A stretch of DNA of 54,562 nucleotides from Pseudomonas libanensis. Lineage in GTDB: Bacteria; Pseudomonadota; Gammaproteobacteria; Pseudomonadales; Pseudomonadaceae. The DNA is taken from assembly GCF_001439685.1 (NCBI RefSeq), contig NZ_JYLH01000025.1:1-54562 (forward strand). Direction: 5' to 3'. Under the pieces are notes generated by a model. The model did no database searches and had not been told where the DNA came from. It worked only from the letters and a program-made list of their open reading frames with translations. Shown here one piece after another: positions 40,729-49,106 of the stretch. Position numbers and translations under genes: made by a program. How positions within the stretch are numbered: the stretch's first letter is position 1; the number at the start of each line of letters is the position of its first letter.

Positions 40729-43623
40729 ATGCAAACCGACACAACTCGCGAGAACCCGCAGGGCTCCGTGCCGCAGGCCGCTGATTCGAACCTGGATCTG
40801 TCCGCCACTGCACCTGGCCAACTGCGCGTGATCAAGCGTAACGGCACTGTCGTTCCTTATACCGATGACAAAATCACCGTCGCCATCACCAAAGCGTTTC
40901 TTGCAGTTGAAGGCGGCACCGCTGCTGCCTCGTCGCGCATCCACGACACGGTTGCCCGCCTGACCGAACAGGTCACCGCAACCTTCAAGCGTCGCATGCC
41001 ATCGGGCGGCACTATCCACATCGAAGAAATCCAGGACCAGGTCGAACTGGCCCTGATGCGTGCCGGCGAGCAGAAAGTCGCACGCGACTACGTGATCTAC
41101 CGTGATTCGCGAGCCAAGGAACGTGCCGTGCGTTCCCCGGCCGAAGAAGCTGCCGTGCAAGCGCACCCGTCGATCCGCATCACCCTGGCCGACGGCAGCT
41201 TTGCGCCGCTGGACCTGGGCCGCCTGAGCACCATCATCACCGAAGCCTGCGAAGGCCTGGAAGAAGTCGATGGTGACCTGATCCAGCGCGAAACCCTGAA
41301 GAACCTGTACGACGGCGTGGCCCTGACCGACGTCAACACCGCCTTGGTGATGACCGCCCGTACCCTGGTTGAACGCGAGCCGAACTATTCGTTCGTGACC
41401 GCGCGCCTGCTGATGGACACCCTGCGTGCCGAAGGCCTGGGCTTCCTGGGCGTGGCCGACAGCGCCACCCACCACGAGATGGCCGACCTGTACGCCAAGG
41501 CCCTGCCCGCCTACATCGCCAAGGGTATCGAGTTCGAATTGCTCAACCCGGTGCTGGCCACCTTCGACCTGGAAAAACTCGGCAAGGCCATCAACCACGA
41601 ACGTGACCAGCAGTTCACCTACCTGGGCCTGCAAACCCTGTACGACCGTTACTTCATCCACAAGGACGGTATCCGCTTCGAACTGCCGCAAGTGTTCTTC
41701 ATGCGCGTGGCCATGGGCCTGGCAATTGAAGAGAAGCAGAAAGAAGACCGCGCCATCGAGTTCTACAACCTGCTGTCGTCCTTCGACTACATGTCGTCGA
41801 CCCCGACCCTGTTCAACGCTGGCACCCTGCGTCCACAGCTGTCGAGCTGCTACCTGACCACCGTGCCGGATGACCTGTCGGGCATCTACCACGCGATCCA
41901 CGACAACGCCATGCTGTCCAAATTCGCTGGCGGCCTGGGTAACGACTGGACGCCGGTGCGTGCCTTGGGTTCGTACATCAAGGGCACCAACGGCAAGTCC
42001 CAGGGTGTTGTACCGTTCCTCAAGGTAGTGAACGATACCGCCGTCGCCGTGAACCAGGGTGGCAAGCGCAAAGGCGCTGTGTGTGCCTACCTGGAAACCT
42101 GGCACATGGACATTGAAGAGTTCATCGAGCTGCGCAAGAACACCGGTGATGACCGTCGTCGTACCCACGACATGAACACCGCCAACTGGATCCCTGACCT
42201 GTTCATGAAGCGTGTCTTCGATGACGGCAAGTGGACCCTGTTCTCGCCATCCGAAGTACCGGACCTGCACGACCTGACCGGCAAGGCCTTCGAGGAGCGC
42301 TACGAGTACTACGAAGCCCTCACCGAGTACCCAGGCAAGGTCAAGCTGTTCAAGACCATCCAGGCCAAAGACCTGTGGCGCAAAATGCTGTCCATGCTGT
42401 TTGAAACCGGCCACCCATGGCTGACCTTCAAGGACCCATGCAACCTGCGCAGCCCGCAGCAGCACGTGGGCGTGGTCCACAGTTCGAACCTGTGCACCGA
42501 GATCACCTTGAACACCAACAAGGACGAGATCGCCGTTTGCAACCTGGGCTCGATCAACCTGCCGAACCACATCGTCAACGGCCAGTTGGACACTGCCAAG
42601 CTGCAACGCACCGTCAACACCGCAGTACGCATGCTCGATAACGTCATCGACATCAACTACTACTCGGTGCCACAGGCGCAGAACTCCAACTTCAAGCATC
42701 GTCCAGTGGGCCTGGGCATCATGGGCTTCCAGGACGCGCTGTACCTGCAGCACATTCCTTACGGTTCGGATGCTGCGGTCGAGTTCGCCGACAAGTCCAT
42801 GGAGGCGGTCAGCTACTACGCGATCCAGGCTTCCTGCGACCTGGCCGACGAACGCGGCGCCTACGAGACGTTCCAGGGTTCGCTGTGGTCCAAGGGCATC
42901 CTGCCGCTGGATTCGCAACAGATCCTGATCGAACAGCGTGGCCAGAAGTACATCGATGTCGATCTGAACGAAACCCTGGACTGGGCACCGGTACGTGCCC
43001 GAGTACAGAAAGGTATTCGTAACTCCAACATCATGGCCATCGCACCGACCGCTACCATCGCCAACATCACTGGCGTTTCGCAGTCGATCGAACCGACCTA
43101 CCAGAACCTGTATGTGAAATCGAACCTGTCGGGCGAATTCACCGTGATCAACCCGTACCTGGTCCGCGACCTGAAAGCCCGCGGCCTGTGGGACTCGGTC
43201 ATGATCAACGATCTGAAGTACTACGACGGTTCGGTGCAGCAGATCGAGCGCATCCCGCAAGAACTCAAAGAGCTCTACGCGACCGCGTTCGAAGTGGACA
43301 CCAAGTGGATCGTTGACGCCGCCAGCCGTCGCCAGAAGTGGATCGACCAGGCCCAGTCCCTGAACCTCTACATCGCCGGCGCTTCGGGCAAGAAGCTGGA
43401 CGTGACCTACCGCATGGCTTGGTACCGTGGCCTGAAAACCACTTACTACCTCCGTGCCCTGGCCGCGACCAGCACCGAGAAGTCGACCATCAACACCGGT
43501 AAGCTCAATGCTGTTTCCAGCGGCAACCACGGTGATGATTCGGTACTCGCAGCCCCCGCCGGCCCGGCACCAGTGCCAAAGGCCTGCGCGATTGACGAGC
43601 CGGATTGCGAAGCTTGCCAATAA
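40729..43623 (+). CDS. nrdA: Class Ia ribonucleotide reductase, alpha subunit
   Basis: 964 residues. It reduces NDPs to dNDPs with NrdB. Two N-terminal ATP-cones are visible, about residues 25-120 (VIKRNGTVVPYTDDKITVAI) and 140-225, as in P. aeruginosa NrdA, the second less typical. The catalytic Cys and Glu are in SNLCTEITL near residue 590, the partner Cys in SSCYLTTV (about 365) and VCNLGSINL (about 605), and the C-terminal redox pair in CEAC at the end. GGAG lies before the ATG at 40729. nrdB is not immediately downstream; a terminator and an unrelated minus-strand gene follow. Confidence 0.96.
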   Translation: MQTDTTRENPQGSVPQAADSNLDLSATAPGQLRVIKRNGTVVPYTDDKITVAITKAFLAVEGGTAAASSRIHDTVARLTEQVTATFKRRMPSGGTIHIEEIQDQVELALMRAGEQKVARDYVIYRDSRAKERAVRSPAEEAAVQAHPSIRITLADGSFAPLDLGRLSTIITEACEGLEEVDGDLIQRETLKNLYDGVALTDVNTALVMTARTLVEREPNYSFVTARLLMDTLRAEGLGFLGVADSATHHEMADLYAKALPAYIAKGIEFELLNPVLATFDLEKLGKAINHERDQQFTYLGLQTLYDRYFIHKDGIRFELPQVFFMRVAMGLAIEEKQKEDRAIEFYNLLSSFDYMSSTPTLFNAGTLRPQLSSCYLTTVPDDLSGIYHAIHDNAMLSKFAGGLGNDWTPVRALGSYIKGTNGKSQGVVPFLKVVNDTAVAVNQGGKRKGAVCAYLETWHMDIEEFIELRKNTGDDRRRTHDMNTANWIPDLFMKRVFDDGKWTLFSPSEVPDLHDLTGKAFEERYEYYEALTEYPGKVKLFKTIQAKDLWRKMLSMLFETGHPWLTFKDPCNLRSPQQHVGVVHSSNLCTEITLNTNKDEIAVCNLGSINLPNHIVNGQLDTAKLQRTVNTAVRMLDNVIDINYYSVPQAQNSNFKHRPVGLGIMGFQDALYLQHIPYGSDAAVEFADKSMEAVSYYAIQASCDLADERGAYETFQGSLWSKGILPLDSQQILIEQRGQKYIDVDLNETLDWAPVRARVQKGIRNSNIMAIAPTATIANITGVSQSIEPTYQNLYVKSNLSGEFTVINPYLVRDLKARGLWDSVMINDLKYYDGSVQQIERIPQELKELYATAFEVDTKWIVDAASRRQKWIDQAQSLNLYIAGASGKKLDVTYRMAWYRGLKTTYYLRALAATSTEKSTINTGKLNAVSSGNHGDDSVLAAPAGPAPVPKACAIDEPDCEACQ

Positions 43624-43632
43624 GCTGAACCG

Positions 43633-43704
43633 ATCCAGGGCTTGAACGCCCTGGATTTAAAAAGCCCGATGGACCCCGACTGCACAGGGTTTATCGGGCT
43701 TTTT
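43633..43704 (+). terminator. Double hairpin terminator after nrdA
   Basis: A first hairpin ATCCAGGG/CCCTGGAT (43633-43656) is followed by AAAAAGCCCGAT/ATCGGGCTTTTT (43659-43704). The second has T-runs on both strands, so it can also serve the convergent gene. Confidence 0.85.
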
Positions 43705-43716
43705 CGTTTATCACGC

Positions 43717-44814
43717 TTAGAGGAACGCGTACGCAATACCCTGCTTCGGCGCGCCACCTCGCCGCCCCCATAGCTCAACTTTACCGTCGATGACCGCCAT
43801 TGAATGGCGATCATAGGCCACGACGCCCAGCTTGCCGCTCGCCAGTTCGCTGCTCGAGGACTTCCTGTAGAGCCCTTTCAAACCAAGGCGATCCAACGCT
43901 TCGTGGGGCATTTCGCCGTTGTTCAGGCTTTGCATCGCGTGGGCAAAGCTCTTTTTCGATGCGTTCGGGTTGTCGTCCAGGCCATTGCCCTCTATCTGCG
44001 CGCGCTTGGCGCTCGCCGCAAACATGAAGTTGGCATCAGTCAACATCTGCGGGTTATCGCCCTTGAACTGTGCATACCTGGCTGCCTGCTTCAACTCATC
44101 CTTGGACAAATCAAGTTTGAACCCATCGCGCATGGTCACCTGATAGCCATTCGCCGTTTCTTTAACCTCTTTGAAAACATCAGTGGGCTTCTGACCAAAC
44201 TTCATCATTGCCCCCTTAATCGCTGAAACGGTGACGCAATTGCCGTCCGGCCCCTGGCTGAATCCACTCCAGATATTGTCTGGTTTTTTACCTGGGTTAC
44301 TGTCATCGGGCTTGTAGTTGAAGTGCTTGGAGCCTTCGGTAATCGGCAGATTACTCATGGGCTCGCTGGGGCCGAAGTTGTTGGGGCTTGGTCTACCGCC
44401 ACCACCTCCGCCTCCACCTCCACCTGGCGATGGGCCAGGGGAAGGCGGTGAGGGCGTTGGCGATGCATCGTCCAGTTCTGGGAACCACAACCTCATCATG
44501 CGCCGCAGAAAATCCAGCCAGGAGACGTCAGCGTTCTCCATCAGCTCCTTCATGATTTCTTTGAATTTTTCGTCACCGAGCTCTTCGCGCTTATCGTTCA
44601 GCTTGTCGCGAAGGTCTTGAGCGGTCTGGCTCTTGGAGGTTTTTTCGGCATCCATCAGTTGGCTGAGCAGTTGCCTGACCGACTCAGTGTTGGCGGCCTT
44701 GTCGTCATTGGCCCCGTACACCGGACTTTGCCGCCCATATACACCGCCATACATACCCGCGTCGAAACCGCGCGCCCCCCGCGCGCCGCTCTCCCACAAT
44801 GCATAACCCGCCAT
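43717..44814 (-). CDS. Putative type III effector with calpain/papain-like Cys motif
   Basis: 365 residues, no signal peptide or membrane segment. Residues 1-40 are Gly/Ala/Tyr-rich and flexible; 43-112 are helical; 113-145 form a Ser/Pro and ten-Gly linker; 180-365 form a globular domain. In the latter SQGPDGNCVTVSAIK (Gln187, Cys193) resembles the QGxxGDCW active site of calpain-type Cys proteases, and YDRHSMAVIDGKVELWG (His337) resembles their His motif. Cys193 is the only Cys of the protein. A classical third Asn is not seen. AGGGGA precedes the ATG, and a hrp-type promoter lies 45 bases upstream. I do not recognise a named family; effector function is an inference from the promoter and layout. 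Confidence 0.7.
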   Translation of the reverse strand: MAGYALWESGARGARGFDAGMYGGVYGRQSPVYGANDDKAANTESVRQLLSQLMDAEKTSKSQTAQDLRDKLNDKREELGDEKFKEIMKELMENADVSWLDFLRRMMRLWFPELDDASPTPSPPSPGPSPGGGGGGGGGGRPSPNNFGPSEPMSNLPITEGSKHFNYKPDDSNPGKKPDNIWSGFSQGPDGNCVTVSAIKGAMMKFGQKPTDVFKEVKETANGYQVTMRDGFKLDLSKDELKQAARYAQFKGDNPQMLTDANFMFAASAKRAQIEGNGLDDNPNASKKSFAHAMQSLNNGEMPHEALDRLGLKGLYRKSSSSELASGKLGVVAYDRHSMAVIDGKVELWGRRGGAPKQGIAYAFL

Positions 44815-44858
44815 TTACTTCCCCTATAGTCGCCGGACGACAACCGTCCGCTGGCTGA

Positions 44859-44887
44859 TCCGTGGCCAAATCGGCGTTATGCGTTCC
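44859..44887 (-). promoter_or_regulatory. hrp box (HrpL/RspL-type promoter)
   Basis: On the minus strand GGAACG (44887-44882), 16 bases, then CCACGGA (44865-44859). The HrpL consensus is GGAACC-N15-16-CCACNNA; one base of the conserved positions differs. The distance to the start codon (45 bases) is usual for hrp promoters. Confidence 0.7.
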
Positions 44888-44933
44888 CGCATTGGGGCGT
44901 GGTGAAACGAGCAGTAAATAACTATGTAGCGCA

Positions 44934-44966
44934 CACAAAAAAAGGCCCCTCGATCGAGGGGCCTTT
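44934..44966 (-). terminator. Terminator of the flgBCDE operon
   Basis: AAAGGCCCCTCGATCGAGGGGCCTTT is a perfect palindrome, followed on the minus strand by a seven-T run, 30 bases after the flgE stop. It isolates the calpain-like gene, on the same strand downstream, from flagellar transcription. Confidence 0.9.
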
Positions 44967-44995
44967 GATTGAACGCTGGTACTTGAGCGACGGTA

Positions 44996-46312
44996 TCAGG
45001 TCATCTGAATGATGGTCTGCATGATGGTGCTCTGGGTGGAGATGGTCTTGGCGTTCGCCTGGTAGTTGCTCTGGGCCTTGATCAGGTCCACCAGCTCGCT
45101 GGTCAGGTTGACGTTGGAGGCTTCCAGAGAGGAGCCCTTGATCGAACCCAGAGTGCCAGATTCCGGTGCGTCGTAACCCGGCTGGCCCGATGCGAAGGTC
45201 TCTTTCCAAGCCGTACCGCCAGCCGGCTGCAAGCCTTGCTCGTTGTTGAAGCTGGCCAGGGAAATCTGGCCGATGGCCTTGCTCTGCTGGTTGCTGAAGG
45301 TCGCGAACAATACACCGCTGCCGTCGATTTTCAGGCCGGTGATCTGGCCAGTGGCATAACCGTCAGTGACCGGCGGGTTGCGGTAGCTGGCGGAGTTGTA
45401 CTGAGTGACGTTGCCCATGTTGATAGCGATGCCATCCTTGTTCGCTGTCGCATCGTTGGGCTTCCAGACCCCATCGGTGACTGTACCAGGTACCCAATCC
45501 TTGATGGTCAAGGTGTTGCCGGCGACACCACCGGTCACGATGCTCTTGAGATTACCGGCACCATCGAAACTCAAAGTCGAGGGCACAGGCGCCTTCACGT
45601 CAGCACCAGTACCGGTAGGCGCCGAACCATCAGGGTTGCGGCCATCGATCAAGGTGTAGGACTGCCACTGGTTGGCATCGGTTTTCACCAGGTACTGCAC
45701 CATAGGATGGGCGTTACCCTGAGCGTCGTACAACGTAGTGCCGTATTGCGTGGTGAATGTTTCGGACTTGCTCGGATCAAACGGGTTCTTGGTCTGGTCG
45801 ATCACCGGCGACGAGGAGTTGAGGTTGCTGGCAGAGTCCACCTTGGTGGACGCCTTCGGTGGCAGGTTCGCCAGGTTCAGTTGCAGGTCGACCAGCCCCC
45901 CCTTGGTGATCTTGCCATTCTCGTCCGCTGCGTAACCCTGCAGACGCGAAGTGCCGGTGTTGTTGGTGATGTAGCCGTCCTTGTCCGCACGGAAAGCACC
46001 GCTACGGGTGTATTCCAGCGAGCCGTCGCTACCCTTCTGCACGAAGAAACCACCACCCTGGATCGCCATGTCGAGGATGCCGCCACCGCCGTTGACGTCG
46101 CCCTGGGTGAACTGCTGGGACACCGCCGCCAGGTTCACACCGTTGCCGATGGTGTTCTGGCCGGTACCCAGCTTGGAGGCCGCGTAGATATCAGCGAATT
46201 CCGCACGAGATGACTTGAAGCCAGTGGTCGCGACGTTGGCGATGTTGTTGCCGGTCACATCCAGTTGTTTGTTGGCCGCATAGAGGCCGCTAAGGCCGAT
46301 ATTAAAAGACAT
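44996..46312 (-). CDS. flgE: Flagellar hook protein FlgE
   Basis: 438 residues. The N-terminal rod/hook motif MSFNIGLSGLYAANKQLDVTGNNIANVATTGFK and the C-terminal NVNLTSELVDLIKAQSNYQANAKTISTQSTIMQTII form the coiled core. The variable outer domain lies between, about residues 90-370. It polymerises into the hook after export through the flagellar type III system. It is the last gene of flgBCDE in this window; flgF and the rest are not adjacent. Confidence 0.95.
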   Translation of the reverse strand: MSFNIGLSGLYAANKQLDVTGNNIANVATTGFKSSRAEFADIYAASKLGTGQNTIGNGVNLAAVSQQFTQGDVNGGGGILDMAIQGGGFFVQKGSDGSLEYTRSGAFRADKDGYITNNTGTSRLQGYAADENGKITKGGLVDLQLNLANLPPKASTKVDSASNLNSSSPVIDQTKNPFDPSKSETFTTQYGTTLYDAQGNAHPMVQYLVKTDANQWQSYTLIDGRNPDGSAPTGTGADVKAPVPSTLSFDGAGNLKSIVTGGVAGNTLTIKDWVPGTVTDGVWKPNDATANKDGIAINMGNVTQYNSASYRNPPVTDGYATGQITGLKIDGSGVLFATFSNQQSKAIGQISLASFNNEQGLQPAGGTAWKETFASGQPGYDAPESGTLGSIKGSSLEASNVNLTSELVDLIKAQSNYQANAKTISTQSTIMQTIIQMT

Positions 46313-46342
46313 GTTCTCTCCCTCTGCCGTATCTAGCCGGCT

Positions 46343-47062
46343 CTATGTACCGATAGTCTGAATTTGCGACAGCTTGACGCTGCCCATGCCGCCAGCAAGG
46401 TTGAGCAGCATTTCGCCGCCGGTCTTGCTCAGGGTCACGCTGGTTACCGTGGCCGGCAGCGAGGTGGCCAGGGCCACCGCGTCACCCTTGTCGTTCTTGG
46501 TAGTGGCATTGAAGGTGTAGGTGCCGGCTGGGGCGATTTCACCCTTCTCGTTCTTGCCATCCCAGATAAAGCTCTGGCTGCCGGCACTCTGCGCGTCCAT
46601 ATCCAAGGTGCGCACGACGTTGCCGTCCTTGTCGGTGATCTTGACGGAAACGTTGCCCACCGCCGATGGCACTTGCACCGAGCCGTTCATGCTCTTGCTG
46701 GTATCAACCATGGCTTTGTCGGTCTGGATAATGATCGACCGCCCCACCAGCGACGAAGCCTGCAGCGCTTGCGAGGAGCTGAAGTTGCTGGAAATGTTAT
46801 TCACCGAGTCGTTCAGGGTGTTGATGCCTTCAAGGCTGCTGAACTGCGCAAGCTGGGCCACGAACGCGCCATTGTCCTGGGGCGACAGCGGGTTCTGGTT
46901 TTTCAACTGGGTGACCAGCAATTGCAGGAATGCATCCTTGCCCAGCGACTGGTTGCCGGTCGCGGCTTTGGAAACATTCGCTACATTGTTCGAAGCATCC
47001 TTGACCTTGGAATTGAACAGGTCCTGGACTGCCGTGTTGTTAGACGTATCAACGATGGCCAT
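46343..47062 (-). CDS. flgD: Flagellar hook assembly scaffold FlgD
   Basis: 239 residues. The N-terminal export/capping segment (NQSLGKDAFLQLLVTQLKNQNPLSPQDNGAFVAQLAQFSSLEGI, about residues 36-80) is the FlgD signature. The C-terminal half is a Tudor/FnIII-like hybrid (FIWDGKNEKGEIAPAGTYTF, about residues 165-185). It caps the growing hook and is later discarded. Located between flgC and flgE. Confidence 0.95.
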   Translation of the reverse strand: MAIVDTSNNTAVQDLFNSKVKDASNNVANVSKAATGNQSLGKDAFLQLLVTQLKNQNPLSPQDNGAFVAQLAQFSSLEGINTLNDSVNNISSNFSSSQALQASSLVGRSIIIQTDKAMVDTSKSMNGSVQVPSAVGNVSVKITDKDGNVVRTLDMDAQSAGSQSFIWDGKNEKGEIAPAGTYTFNATTKNDKGDAVALATSLPATVTSVTLSKTGGEMLLNLAGGMGSVKLSQIQTIGT

Positions 47063-47078
47063 TATTTGGCGCCCCTTA

Positions 47079-47522
47079 TCACTGACCCAGGGTCAAGACC
47101 TTCTGCATCATGGCTTTGGCGGTGTTCATCATTTCCGCGTTGGTCTGGAACGAGCGGCTTGCGGAAATCATGTCGGCCATCTCCTCGACCACGTTGACGT
47201 TGGGGTAGTAGACGTAACCCTTTTCGTTCGCGGCGGGATGGTTCGGCTCGTAACGGGCCTCAAGGTTGCTCTGGTCTTCGACTACACCCAGCACCTGCAC
47301 ACCGGAGCCGGCTGCGTCCTGGTCCTGGAACAACGAATCACTGCCGCCGCTCTGACCAGCCTGGAACATGGTGGCAAACACCGGGTGACGGGCGCGGTAA
47401 GTCTGGTCAATGCTCGAAGACACGGTCTCGGCGTTGGCGATGTTACTGGCGACGGTGTTCAAGCGCGTGGTTTGCGCGCTCATGCCACTGCCGGCAATAT
47501 TGAAAACACTGGACAGGGACAT
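47079..47522 (-). CDS. flgC: Flagellar proximal rod protein FlgC
   Basis: 147 residues. The N-terminal rod motif MSLSSVFNIAGSGMSAQTTRLNTVASNIANAETVSS and the C-terminal VVEEMADMISASRSFQTNAEMMNTAKAMMQKVLTLGQ are typical. The family motif YPNVNVVEEMADM is intact. It lies three bases after flgB and 16 bases before flgD. Confidence 0.95.
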   Translation of the reverse strand: MSLSSVFNIAGSGMSAQTTRLNTVASNIANAETVSSSIDQTYRARHPVFATMFQAGQSGGSDSLFQDQDAAGSGVQVLGVVEDQSNLEARYEPNHPAANEKGYVYYPNVNVVEEMADMISASRSFQTNAEMMNTAKAMMQKVLTLGQ

Positions 47523-47525
47523 GGC

Positions 47526-47933
47526 TTACTCTCCACGCAGGGCTGACATCAGCCCTTTGAATTTACTGTTGAGCAGGGTGAAGCTGGCCTGGAAGTTCAC
47601 CGAGTTCTCGGCGTAATTCGATTGCTCCAGTTGGGCGTCGACAGTGTTCTGGTCGATCGACGGCTGCATCGGCGTGCGATACAGCAGCGACTCGTCAGCA
47701 TTGCCCAGGCCCTGCGCTTCGATATGACGGTTGTTGGTCATGTTCAAGGCGAAGGTGCCGTTCTTGGTCTTGTCCTGCTGGGCGGCGAGCACGGCGGAGA
47801 AGTCCAGGTCCCGAGCCTTGTAGTTCGGGGTATCGGCGTTGGCAATGTTGTTGGCCAGGACTTCGGCACGCTGGGCGCGGAAGCCCAGGGCTTGTTCGTG
47901 GATACCGAGCGCTTTATCGAAGCTGATGCTCAT
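47526..47933 (-). CDS. flgB: Flagellar proximal rod protein FlgB
   Basis: 135 residues. MSISFDKALGIHEQALGFRAQRAEVLANNIANADTPNYKARDLDF is the family N-terminus. Start at 47933 with AAAGG 11 bases upstream; the longer ORF begins before the sigma-54 promoter and is not used. First gene of flgBCDE. Confidence 0.94.
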   Translation of the reverse strand: MSISFDKALGIHEQALGFRAQRAEVLANNIANADTPNYKARDLDFSAVLAAQQDKTKNGTFALNMTNNRHIEAQGLGNADESLLYRTPMQPSIDQNTVDAQLEQSNYAENSVNFQASFTLLNSKFKGLMSALRGE

Positions 47934-47978
47934 GGCGGAGACCTTTAGGCTGACCTTCTGTTCGTTAGCAAGGTTATA

Positions 47979-47993
47979 GCAAGGTGCATGCCA
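47979..47993 (-). promoter_or_regulatory. Sigma-54 promoter of flgBCDE
   Basis: TGGCATGCACCTTGC on the minus strand (-24 TGGCAT, -12 TTGC, five-base spacing), 46 bases before flgB. FleQ/FleR-RpoN control of this operon is established in P. aeruginosa. Confidence 0.85.
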
Positions 47994-48132
47994 ATCTTGT
48001 GAAGCCCCGTATATAAGGGGTTTGCAGGGAGATTGCCGGCGGCAATGCCAGAAAAGCGGCAAGTGATTTCCGCGTGGCGCCAGTAAAGCGGCAATGGGCA
48101 TTGCCACTTTTATTTATCTTGCCGCAAAACAA

Positions 48133-48223
48133 ATGTGGGAGGGGGCTTGCTCCCGATAGCGGTGATTCAGTTGATAAATCTATCACTGACACACCGCTAT
48201 CGGGAGCAAGCCCCCTCCCACAC
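48133..48223. repeat. REPIN
   Basis: ATGTGGGAGGGGGCTTGCTC and its complement in opposite orientation, between cheR and the flgB promoter region. Same class as 4305-4399. Confidence 0.9.
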
Positions 48224-48235
48224 TTTCACATTGAC

Positions 48236-49063
48236 TTACTTGGCCTGGTAGATGATGCCCGGGCTGCACTGCACCATCTGGTAGTGATCCGGCAGGCCGT
48301 TCAAGGCTTCGGAAGCACCGAGGAACAGATACCCGCCGCGCTTGAGCGTGCCGTGGATGCGCAAGAGGATGTCTTTCTTTACTTCGGCCGAGAAATAGAT
48401 CAGCACGTTACGACAGAACACCATGTCGAACTTGCCCAGGCTGGCATAACTGTCGAGCAGGTTGAACGAGCGGAATTCCACGCGATTCTTGATCGGTGCC
48501 TTGATCGCCCAGCGCCCCGCCCCTTTCGGATCGAAGTAACGCTGCAGGCGCTCCTGGGACAGGCCGCGGCCCAGCGCCAGGCTGTCGTACTCACCGGTCT
48601 TGCAGTTGGTGAGCATGGTGCCGGACAGGTCCGTGGCGACAATTTGCGCGCCGGCTTTCAACTGGCCCATATTGGTCCGTTCGAACTCGTCGATGGACAT
48701 CGAGATCGAGTACGGTTCCTGCCCCGAAGAGCACGCCGCCGACCAGATACGCAAGCGCTGGCCCGGGCTGGCCTTGATCGCCTCCGGCAGCACTTTATTC
48801 TTGAGCACTTCAAAGGGGTAAGTATCGCGAAACCATAAGGTTTCGTTGGTGGTCATGGCATCGACCACCATTTCCTTGAGCCCGCTGCGCGGCTGCGTCT
48901 GGATCCGCTGGACCAACTCACCCAGGGACTTGATGCCCTGCTGTTCCATCAGCTTGTTGAGACGGCTGGATACCAGATATTGCTTGTTTTCACCGAGCAA
49001 TATGCCACAGGCTTTTTCCAGGAAGACCCGGAACTGTTCGAAATCCAAATTACCCGTAGACAA
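48236..49063 (-). CDS. cheR: Chemotaxis protein methyltransferase CheR
   Basis: 275 residues. It methylates Glu residues of chemoreceptors with SAM. N-terminal helical domain (about residues 1-75), then SAM-binding LRIWSAACSSGQEPYSISM near residue 101 and ATDLSGTMLTNCKTGEYD. FDMVFCRNVLIYFSAEVK near residue 215 is the CheR signature. The start is TTG at 49063 with GAGG upstream. It forms an operon with cheV (43-base gap). Confidence 0.94.
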   Translation of the reverse strand: MSTGNLDFEQFRVFLEKACGILLGENKQYLVSSRLNKLMEQQGIKSLGELVQRIQTQPRSGLKEMVVDAMTTNETLWFRDTYPFEVLKNKVLPEAIKASPGQRLRIWSAACSSGQEPYSISMSIDEFERTNMGQLKAGAQIVATDLSGTMLTNCKTGEYDSLALGRGLSQERLQRYFDPKGAGRWAIKAPIKNRVEFRSFNLLDSYASLGKFDMVFCRNVLIYFSAEVKKDILLRIHGTLKRGGYLFLGASEALNGLPDHYQMVQCSPGIIYQAK

Positions 49064-49106
49064 TGGTACCGCCTCTTAAATCGTGTGACCGCCAGGGGAG
49101 AATCCC

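Noticed and set aside
40621..43620. Minus-strand open frame of 999 codons opposite nrdA
   Set aside because: Again a shadow: it follows the codon structure of nrdA in the complementary frame and shows no known domain.
43717..44814. The calpain-like protein as a flagellar component because of its neighbours
   Set aside because: A strong terminator separates it from flgE, the promoter is of another type, and the sequence has no rod or hook motif.
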